Of a DNA stretch of 64,000 nt, positions 55,135 to 64,000 are shown one piece after another (position 1 is the first letter of the stretch; every line of letters begins with the position of its first letter). A model generated the notes under the pieces. The model saw nothing but the letters and a program-made list of their open reading frames with translations. It did no database searches and was not told the DNA's origin. This stretch comes from Microbacterium saccharophilum (GTDB lineage: Bacteria > Actinomycetota > Actinomycetes > Actinomycetales > Microbacteriaceae): contig NZ_BKAH01000003.1 of NCBI RefSeq assembly GCF_007992455.1, forward strand, positions 248,001 through 312,000. The letters run 5' to 3'. The position numbers and the translations under genes are program-made.

Positions 55135-57696
55135 TCAGTCCGCCGGGACGAGCGCGAGGGTGTGCGCGGCGGCTTCCCGGACGGCGTCGAGGGTGAACGG
55201 CCACGGCGTCTGCCGGCCCTCCTGCCACGCCTCGACCTGATCGATGTAGTGCGGGTGGAAGGCGTGGCCGCTCACGCCCGTCAGCTGGTTCCAGCGGGAG
55301 GCGTCGAGGTCGGCGAGGTCGACCGTCATGCGCATCGAGGGAACCGTGACGGTCGCGAAGCTGCCGGTGCCGATCGTCCAGCCCGTGGCGTCCACGACCG
55401 ATGTGCCGCCGCCGACCGGGACGGGTCCGCGGTTGAACAGCGCCTCGATGGGCGCGATGCCGCTCGTGCCGAAGCTGGCGTGCGTCAGGGGCAGGGCGTG
55501 CAGGGTCCCCCAGCGCCACTGCGCGGGGTCTTCGCCCTGCAGCGCGGTGAGCCGGTCGGAGGCGTCCTCCGCGGCGCGCGCCAGCATCTCGTCGCGACCC
55601 GCGACCCCGATCTGCTCGTTCGTCCACCAGGACGACCCCGGGTCGTCGAGCAGCCGGTCGACGAGGGTGAAGAGCCGGTCCTGCCCGGACACCGGGGCCG
55701 GGTCGGGCCGGCGGGAGAAGAGGTCCTGCACGAGCTCGTCCCACAGGACGTTCGCGTACGCGGCGGCCGGGGAGCGGTCCAGGTTCTGCGCGTCCCAGTC
55801 GGCGAGGAGGCCGAGCGCGCGCCGCGTCGCCGCGTCGTCGACCTCGATCCCGGCGTAGGCGACGGCGAGGCGCGTGCCCATCCAGAACTCCTGGTCGGCC
55901 TGGATGGCGCTCATGTCGTCGGCCGTCAGCTTCTTGGCCGCCGCCGTCCGCTCGATGAGGTCGACGATGCGCGCGGCGCGCCAGCCGTGGTCCCAGTCCA
56001 CCGTGAGCTCGTGCGGGTACGACTCACCCACGATGGCGTTGTTGGCCGTGACGATGTAGCCCGCCTCGGGGTTGTAGAGCATCGGGAGCTCGCCGGACGG
56101 GATGTAGCCGCGCCAGTCGTACGCCGGATCCCAGCCGGGCTGCGGCAGCGAACCGTCGCCGGCGCCGCGGATCGGGAGCCTGCCGGGCGTCTGATAGCCG
56201 ATGTTCCCGGCGCGGTCGGCGTACACGAGGTTCTGCGCCGGCACGTCGAAGAGCGCCGCGGCGGCCTGGAACCCCGCGAAGTCGCGGGCGGTGTTCAGTG
56301 CGAAGAGTGCGCGCGCCGTGGTGCCGGGCTCCAGCGCCGTCCACTGCAGGCTCACCGCCGGCTCGCCGCCCGGGGCGCCCTCGACCGGCTGCTCGGCGAT
56401 CGCCGTGAAGTCCTCGGTCAGGCCCGATACGAGGGGACCGTGCCCGGTCGCGCGGATCTCCAGCTCGATATCGTCGCCGCCGGCGACCCGCAGGATCTCG
56501 GTCCGTCGCTCGAGCGGGACGAGCTCGCCGCCCCGCCAGTACGCGTCGCCCTCGATCGCCTCGACGTACAGGTCGGTGACATCGGTCGTGAGGTTGGTGA
56601 AGCCCCACGCGATGTCGGCATTGTGGCCGATGATGACCCCCGGCATCCCGGCGAAGCCGAAGCCGGTCACCTCGAACGGGCACGCGCCCGTGACGGTGCG
56701 GCAGCGCAGACCCACCTGGTGCCACACGCTCGGCAGCGACGCGCCGAGGTGCGGATCGTTGGCCAGCAGCGGCAGGCCGCTCTCGGTGAGCGCACCCGAG
56801 ACGACCCATGAGTTCGACCCGATCCCCTCGCCGGCGTCGCCGACGAGCGCCGCGACGGCCTCGAGGACGCCGTCGACCTCCTCCCACGCGATGCCGGGGG
56901 CGCCGGCGCGGGCGGCATCCGTCGTGGCATCCCCCGTCGCCGCGATGGTCGGCACGATGACGGGATTGCGGTCGTACGGGTAGGCCGGATAGAGCTCCGC
57001 GATCTGCTCCGGCGTGTAGGCCGATCTCAGCAGGGCGCGCTCGGTCTCCTCCTCGACGTTGGTCCGAAGGTCCCACGCCATCGCCTTCAGCCAGGCGACG
57101 GAGTCCGCCGGCGTCCACGGCTCGATCTCGTAGTCGGCGTTCTGCAGGCCCAGGAGCGCGTACTCCAGCGAGACGTCTGCGCCGTCATGATCGGCCAGGT
57201 AGGCGTTCACGCCCTCCGCGTAGGCGTCGTAGTACCCGCGCGACCGATCGTCGAGCGCCGTCACCTCCTGCTCGGCGATGCGGCGCCAGCCGAGCGTGCG
57301 CAGGAACGCGTCGGTGCCGAGCTGGGAGGCGCCGAACAGCTCGGACAGCCGGCCGCTCGTGACGTGGCGGCGGAAGTCCATCTCCCAGAAGCGGTCCTGG
57401 GCGTGCACGTAGCCCTGCGCGAAGAAGAGGTCGTGCGTGCTGTCGGCGACGATCGTCGGGACGCCGAGATCGTCGCGGTGGACCGTGACCTCGGAGGTGA
57501 GCCCGGCGGCCTCGACGGTGCCGTCCTGCTGCGGGAACGAGCGCTGGATCGTCCAGACGACGAACCCCGCGGCCACGAGCGCGATGACGACGACCACCGT
57601 GACGACGCTCACCACCGCGATCGCGACCCTTCTGCGCAGTGATCGTCGCGGGCGCGGCGGCGCGTCAGGGGTCGCGAGGGTGTCGGGCATCGTCAT
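55135..57696 (-). CDS. Membrane-anchored penicillin acylase family protein (Ntn hydrolase)
   Basis: The protein has 853 aa. A cytoplasmic start and one membrane helix (about 24-46) precede the alpha chain, beginning VTVHRDDLGVPTIVAD and FFAQGYVHAQDRFWEMDF. Autocatalytic cleavage is predicted at GIG|SNSWVV, exposing the nucleophile Ser294 of the beta chain. The oxyanion Asn region NDPHL and the later GRLPIRG match the family. Relatives hydrolyse penicillins, acyl-homoserine lactones or other amides; the natural substrate here is unknown. The active site should face outside. ATG at 57696 with GGAGAG upstream. Confidence 0.9.
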   Translation of the reverse strand: MTMPDTLATPDAPPRPRRSLRRRVAIAVVSVVTVVVVIALVAAGFVVWTIQRSFPQQDGTVEAAGLTSEVTVHRDDLGVPTIVADSTHDLFFAQGYVHAQDRFWEMDFRRHVTSGRLSELFGASQLGTDAFLRTLGWRRIAEQEVTALDDRSRGYYDAYAEGVNAYLADHDGADVSLEYALLGLQNADYEIEPWTPADSVAWLKAMAWDLRTNVEEETERALLRSAYTPEQIAELYPAYPYDRNPVIVPTIAATGDATTDAARAGAPGIAWEEVDGVLEAVAALVGDAGEGIGSNSWVVSGALTESGLPLLANDPHLGASLPSVWHQVGLRCRTVTGACPFEVTGFGFAGMPGVIIGHNADIAWGFTNLTTDVTDLYVEAIEGDAYWRGGELVPLERRTEILRVAGGDDIELEIRATGHGPLVSGLTEDFTAIAEQPVEGAPGGEPAVSLQWTALEPGTTARALFALNTARDFAGFQAAAALFDVPAQNLVYADRAGNIGYQTPGRLPIRGAGDGSLPQPGWDPAYDWRGYIPSGELPMLYNPEAGYIVTANNAIVGESYPHELTVDWDHGWRAARIVDLIERTAAAKKLTADDMSAIQADQEFWMGTRLAVAYAGIEVDDAATRRALGLLADWDAQNLDRSPAAAYANVLWDELVQDLFSRRPDPAPVSGQDRLFTLVDRLLDDPGSSWWTNEQIGVAGRDEMLARAAEDASDRLTALQGEDPAQWRWGTLHALPLTHASFGTSGIAPIEALFNRGPVPVGGGTSVVDATGWTIGTGSFATVTVPSMRMTVDLADLDASRWNQLTGVSGHAFHPHYIDQVEAWQEGRQTPWPFTLDAVREAAAHTLALVPAD

Positions 57697-57750
57697 CGAA
57701 GCGCTCTCCGGGGGCTGCCCCGAAAGCGGGCCGGTGACGGGCCCTGCCCC

Positions 57751-57772
57751 CAGCACGGACGGGACCGTGCTG
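57751..57772 (-). terminator. Hairpin between argG and the penicillin acylase gene
   Basis: CAGCACGG and CCGTGCTG form a perfect 8-bp stem with a 6-nt loop, about 20 nt after the argG stop. No T-tract follows on the minus strand. Confidence 0.5.
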
Positions 57773-57792
57773 GAATCGTAGCCGGTCGGCGC

Positions 57793-60616
<2,824 letters not shown>

Positions 60617-60620
<4 letters not shown>

Positions 60621-61825
60621 GGTTCTTCCTGGGCGGGTACACCGCCGACCGGGACGGGCACGCGACCGGTATGGGCGTGCTGCATGCCGGGACGCCCCAC
60701 GACGTGCTCGCCGGGGGCCCGCTCGGGACGGGTCCGGATGCCGTGACGGTGGGCGGCTCGCCGTCCTGGATCGCCTGGCATCCGCACGGCGACGTCCTCT
60801 ACGCCGCGCTCGAGGGCGCCGGCGTCGTGCAGGCGTTCCGGCGGACCGGGGTCGAGTCCTTCGTCCGGCTCGGCGCGGCGGTCACCGCCGGCGACGCGGT
60901 CTGCCATGTCGCGGTCGCCCCGGACGGCGCCTCGCTCGTGGCCTCGTGCTGGGGCGATGGACGCGTCGTGCGGATCGCGCTCGCCGCCGACGGCACGCCC
61001 GCCGCGCCGGAGATCGCGGCTGCGGCGGACGACCCGTGCGGCTCGGGCGCTGGGGCGCCGGAGCCCGGGACGGGCGCGCTCGGGCCGGTCGGGGGCATCG
61101 ACCTCGCCGCGGCGGCGCGGGCGCTCCGCGACGCCGCGGGGGCCGAGTTCGCGCACCTCGTGCCGTTCGCCGATGCGCCCGACGAGCCCGACCAGGCCGA
61201 CGTCCCGGGTTCCGCGCCGGAGGGCCGGTCCTCCCGCGCCCACCAGGCGAGATTCCTCCCGGACAACACGCTCGTGACGACGGATGCCGGGTTCGATCTC
61301 GTCCGGTTCTGGAGCACGGCCGGCGGCCGGCTGCGCGAACGCGGCCGCGTCGTCCTTCCGCGCGGATCCGGGCCGCGGCACACCGTGTGGCATCCGAGCG
61401 GTCACCTGTACGTCGTGACGGAGCATTCCCTCGAGCTGCTGGCGCTGGCTCCGGATGCCGCCGGCGCGTGGCGTCTCGTCGGCGGGACGCCGCTCTCGCC
61501 GGCCGTGTCGGCCGGTGACGCGGCCGCGGAGGTCGCGCTCTCCCGCGACGCCCAGTTCGTGTACGCCGGCGTGCGGGGGACGGATGCCATCGCCTCGGTG
61601 CGGGTGCGCGACACCGGTGCCGCGTTCACGCCGGTCGCGCTCGCCGAAGCGGGCGTGCGCGGTCCGCGGCACCATGTCGTGGTCCGCGACACCCTGCTCG
61701 TGGCCGGGCAGCACTCCGACGAGGTGGCCTCGCTGACGCTCGACGAGCGCATCGGCGTGCCCGGGCGGGTGCGCCACCGCACGGTCGCGCCGTCGCCGTC
61801 CTGCATCCTGGCGGACGCGGGCTGA
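60617..61825 (+). CDS. Lactonase-fold (7-bladed beta-propeller) protein
   Basis: The protein has 402 aa. It resembles the YbhE/Pgl-type 6-phosphogluconolactonase family: [18 protein letters not shown] at the start, [19 protein letters not shown], the central [28 protein letters not shown], and a closing [19 protein letters not shown]. Whether it hydrolyses 6-phosphogluconolactone here is not shown. An Ala/Asp-rich insertion lies around residues 135-200. It starts with GTG inside the purA stop, so it is co-translated with purA, an odd pairing. Confidence 0.8.
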
Positions 61826-61875
61826 GGCCGGGGCGCGTCCGCCCGCCCGGTAACCTCGGACGAGGAGGACACACC

Positions 61876-62181
61876 ATGAGCGACGCCACCCCCGAAGACG
61901 CCACCGTGCGGCTGCACGACCTGCGCGCGAGCATCGACAACATCGATGCCGCGCTGATCTTCCTGCTCGCCGAGCGCTTCCGCTGCACGAAGCAGGTGGG
62001 CGTCCTGAAGGCGCAGCACGGGATGCCGGCCTCCGATCCCGCCCGTGAGGAGCAGCAGCTCGAGCGCCTGCGCCGCCTCGCCGCCGACGCCGACCTCGAC
62101 CCGGAGTTCGCACAGAAGTGGTTCACCTTCGTGGTGGCCGAAGTGATCCGCCACCACACCGCCGCGGCCGAGGCCGAGTGA
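61876..62181 (+). CDS. Chorismate mutase, AroQ type
   Basis: The protein has 101 aa. It converts chorismate to prephenate for Phe and Tyr synthesis. The all-helical AroQ fold shows LHDLRASIDNIDAALIFLLA, then ERFRCTKQVGVLKAQHG with the active-site Arg and Lys, and PAREEQQLERLRRLA. It is a cytoplasmic, monofunctional form. GAGGAGG precedes the ATG, and TAACCT at 61851-61856 may be the -10. It converges with the ABC permease gene, 6 bp away. Confidence 0.92.
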   Translation: MSDATPEDATVRLHDLRASIDNIDAALIFLLAERFRCTKQVGVLKAQHGMPASDPAREEQQLERLRRLAADADLDPEFAQKWFTFVVAEVIRHHTAAAEAE

Positions 62182-62187
62182 TTCAGG

Positions 62188-62883
62188 TCAGGGCGTCGCG
62201 CGCCGCAGTGTCAGATAGCTGATCGCTGCCAGCACGGCGATCACGAGCAGCGACCAGAGGCCGAGCCCGAGAGCGCCCTGCGTGGCGAACCAGACGAACA
62301 TGTCGGCCCAGGCGTTCATGCTCCCCGCCAGCCAGAGCAGGCCGACGAACACGAGCGCCAGGCCCACGATGACGGCGGTCAGGACGAGGTTGCCCCAGCG
62401 CTTGAAGATCGTCGCACCCCAGAAGCCGACCGCGAACGACAGCATCGCCAGCGCGAAGAAGAAGAGCCCGGCGACCGCAGGCCCGCCTTCCCAGATCCAC
62501 GGCAGGTAGAAGAAGTAGCCGTTCAGCCCCCAGCCGCCCGTGGCCTTCTCCAGGAGACCGCCGAGCACGAAGACGAGCGCCAGGATGGCGGAGGTCAGTG
62601 CGGCGGTCAGCATCGTTCCCACATAGAACTCACGACGCGTGACGCTCATCGCCTGCGAGAAGGGGAAGGTGCGGGTGAGGGCCTGAGCTCCGACGACCGC
62701 GAAGTACCACAGCGGTGCCTGGGCGCCACCGCCGTACATCGCCGTCGCGACGCCGGCATTGGCGAGGATGCCGTAGATGGCGAGCGTCAGAACGAACGAT
62801 CCGGCCAGGACGAGCAGGGGGACCCAGATATAGGTCTGCCGGTTGACCAGCTGCATGCGGATGACGTTGAGTGTGCGGTTCAT
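62188..62883 (-). CDS. ABC transporter permease
   Basis: The protein has 231 aa and about six membrane helices (ABC-2-like). It starts MNRTLNVIRMQLVNRQTYIWV, with no binding motif that would show cargo. It overlaps the ATPase gene by 4 nt and forms with it and the GntR regulator a YtrA-type operon. Such systems often respond to wall stress or antimicrobial peptides, but the substrate here is unknown. Confidence 0.82.
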   Translation of the reverse strand: MNRTLNVIRMQLVNRQTYIWVPLLVLAGSFVLTLAIYGILANAGVATAMYGGGAQAPLWYFAVVGAQALTRTFPFSQAMSVTRREFYVGTMLTAALTSAILALVFVLGGLLEKATGGWGLNGYFFYLPWIWEGGPAVAGLFFFALAMLSFAVGFWGATIFKRWGNLVLTAVIVGLALVFVGLLWLAGSMNAWADMFVWFATQGALGLGLWSLLVIAVLAAISYLTLRRATP

Positions 62884-63797
62884 CGCAGGGCTCCTTCTTC
62901 GGCGTTCGAGGCCGCCGTCGCATCGGCGGTCGCGTGCTGGGTCAGACGGACGATCAGCTGCTGGAGGGAGACGGGCGTGACATCCAGGCCCGCTCCCGCC
63001 AGGCCGGCGCGGTCCGCCGCGGTCAGCCCGCCGAGCACCGTGATGCCGGACACCCGACCGAGGCTCTCCCGGTGGATCACCTCACGACCGGCGGCGAAGG
63101 CATCCACTGCGGCGGAGTCGCCGACGATGTGCGTGGCGCGATCGCGGAGCGCGTCGGTCTCCTCGTCGAGGATGATCCGGCCCCGATCGATGACGAGGAC
63201 GCGCTCGAGCAGGTTCGACACCTCGTCGATGAGGTGGCTGGAGAGGATGACGGTGCGCGGGTGCGCGGCGTAGTCCTCGAGCAGCCGGTCGTAGAAGAGC
63301 TGCCGGGCCACGGCGTCGAGCCCCAGGTACGGCTCGTCGAAGAAGGTGATCTCGGCGCGCGCGGCGAGGCCGATGATGACGCCGACGGCGCTCAGCTGCC
63401 CACGGGAGAGCTTCTTGATGGTCTTGCGCAGCGGCAGCTGGAAGTCCTCGACCAGCCGGTCGGCGAGAGCCTGGTCCCAGTTCGGGTAGAACAGGCGGGC
63501 GATGCGGAAGGCATGCCGCGCCGTGGCATCCTCGGGGTACTTCTGGCTCTCGCGGACGAAGCACATCCGCGCGAGCACGCGGGCGTTCTCGTAGGGGTCC
63601 TCGCCGAAGATCCGGACGTCCCCATGGGTGGCGAAGTTCTGCGCCGTGAGGATCGACATGATCGTCGTCTTCCCCGCGCCGTTGCGGCCGAGGAGGCCGT
63701 AGATCGTGTTCTCCTCGACCGAGAAGCTCACGTCGTCGACGGCGAGCGTGTCGCGGTACTGCTTGGTGAGGTTCTGCACCTCGATCACGGTGGTCAT
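62880..63797 (-). CDS. ABC transporter ATP-binding protein
   Basis: The protein has 305 aa. Walker A is GRNGAGKTT (37-45), the signature is KKLSRGQLSAVGVIIGLAAR (LSRGQ in place of LSGGQ), and Walker B is EITFFDEPYLGLD. The switch His is in ILSSHLIDEV. A C-terminal extension of about 80 residues is typical of ABC-2/YtrB-type drug or peptide export ATPases. It overlaps the upstream GntR gene by 4 nt and the permease by 4 nt. Confidence 0.92.
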   Translation of the reverse strand: MTTVIEVQNLTKQYRDTLAVDDVSFSVEENTIYGLLGRNGAGKTTIMSILTAQNFATHGDVRIFGEDPYENARVLARMCFVRESQKYPEDATARHAFRIARLFYPNWDQALADRLVEDFQLPLRKTIKKLSRGQLSAVGVIIGLAARAEITFFDEPYLGLDAVARQLFYDRLLEDYAAHPRTVILSSHLIDEVSNLLERVLVIDRGRIILDEETDALRDRATHIVGDSAAVDAFAAGREVIHRESLGRVSGITVLGGLTAADRAGLAGAGLDVTPVSLQQLIVRLTQHATADATAASNAEEGALR

Positions 63798-64000
63798 CGT
63801 GCGGTTCCTTCCGTCGTGGCGGCGCGCTCCGTGAGGAGGCGGCCGAGGTCGTCGGGGCCGAGACCGAGCTTGCGGGCCTCGACCAGGAGGGGGTCGATGT
63901 AGCGGTCGGCGAACGCGCTGCGGCGCTCGGCCAGGAGCAGGTCGCGCGCGCCGGGCGCCACGAACATCCCGATCCCGCGGCGCTTGTAGAGCACGCCCTT
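63794..64000 (-). CDS. GntR (YtrA) family regulator, C-terminal part only
   Basis: The right edge cuts this gene; 68 C-terminal residues are visible. KGVLYKRRGIGMFVAPGARD is the end of a GntR winged helix, as in YtrA-type repressors that lack a large ligand domain. A short helical tail follows. It is followed directly by the ABC ATPase and permease genes, the standard arrangement for a self-regulating transporter operon. Confidence 0.82.
   Translation of the reverse strand, partial: KGVLYKRRGIGMFVAPGARDLLLAERRSAFADRYIDPLLVEARKLGLGPDDLGRLLTERAATTEGTAR

Overview
The window is a stretch of actinobacterial chromosome around the replication origin, very GC-rich, with dense, mostly co-directional genes and many 1-8 nt start/stop overlaps. 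Gene content and order (cca, DUF6049, murJ, trxB, trxA, parB, parA, rsmG, jag, yidC, yidD, rnpA, rpmH, dnaA, dnaN, recF, DUF721, gyrB, gyrA, DUF3566, tRNA-Ile, tRNA-Ala, ppiA, rhomboid, crgA, pknB, pknA, pbpA, rodA, pstP, fhaB, fhaA, tRNA-Leu) match the Actinobacteria origin region. Protein sequences look like Microbacteriaceae, probably Microbacterium or a close relative. The genus is inferred from memory of family sequences, not from a search.

Layout. 1-6315: left-going genes for a peptide-binding lipoprotein (cut by the edge), 4-alpha-glucanotransferase, CCA-adding enzyme and a methyltransferase. 6437-11657: right-going DUF6049, MurJ, thioredoxin reductase and thioredoxin. 11726-17323: left-going segregation and membrane-insertion block (small orphan, parB, parA, rsmG, jag, yidC, yidD, rnpA, rpmH) with three parS sites around rsmG. 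17324-19489: dnaA with DnaA boxes on both sides (oriC). 19490-27509: right-going dnaN, recF, DUF721, gyrB, gyrA and DUF3566, followed by tRNA-Ile and tRNA-Ala.

27817-41653: Nudix, YbaK, PpiA, rhomboid, CrgA, a class E sortase and an orphan amidotransferase. Then comes the left-going fhaA-fhaB-pstP-rodA-pbpA-pknA-pknB operon, which couples Ser/Thr phosphorylation to peptidoglycan synthesis for elongation and division. 41799-45770: tRNA-Leu and less conserved genes (AMIN-like secreted protein, GntR regulator, cold-shock protein, coiled-coil membrane protein, HAD phosphatase). 45830-64000: NucS mismatch endonuclease, an MFS/LacI divergent pair sharing one operator, a six-gene Mrp Na+/H+ antiporter operon, a membrane-anchored penicillin acylase, argG, purA, a lactonase-fold protein, chorismate mutase, and a GntR/ABC transporter operon cut by the right edge.

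I found no mobile element, CRISPR array, prophage or clear novel multi-gene system. The points most worth follow-up are regulatory: eleven genes with a -10 hexamer 6-7 nt before the start codon (predicted leaderless mRNAs), a DnaA-box pair with palindromes about 11.5 kb from oriC, twin 10-bp palindromes upstream of cspA, and a cysteine-containing ectodomain on PknA.
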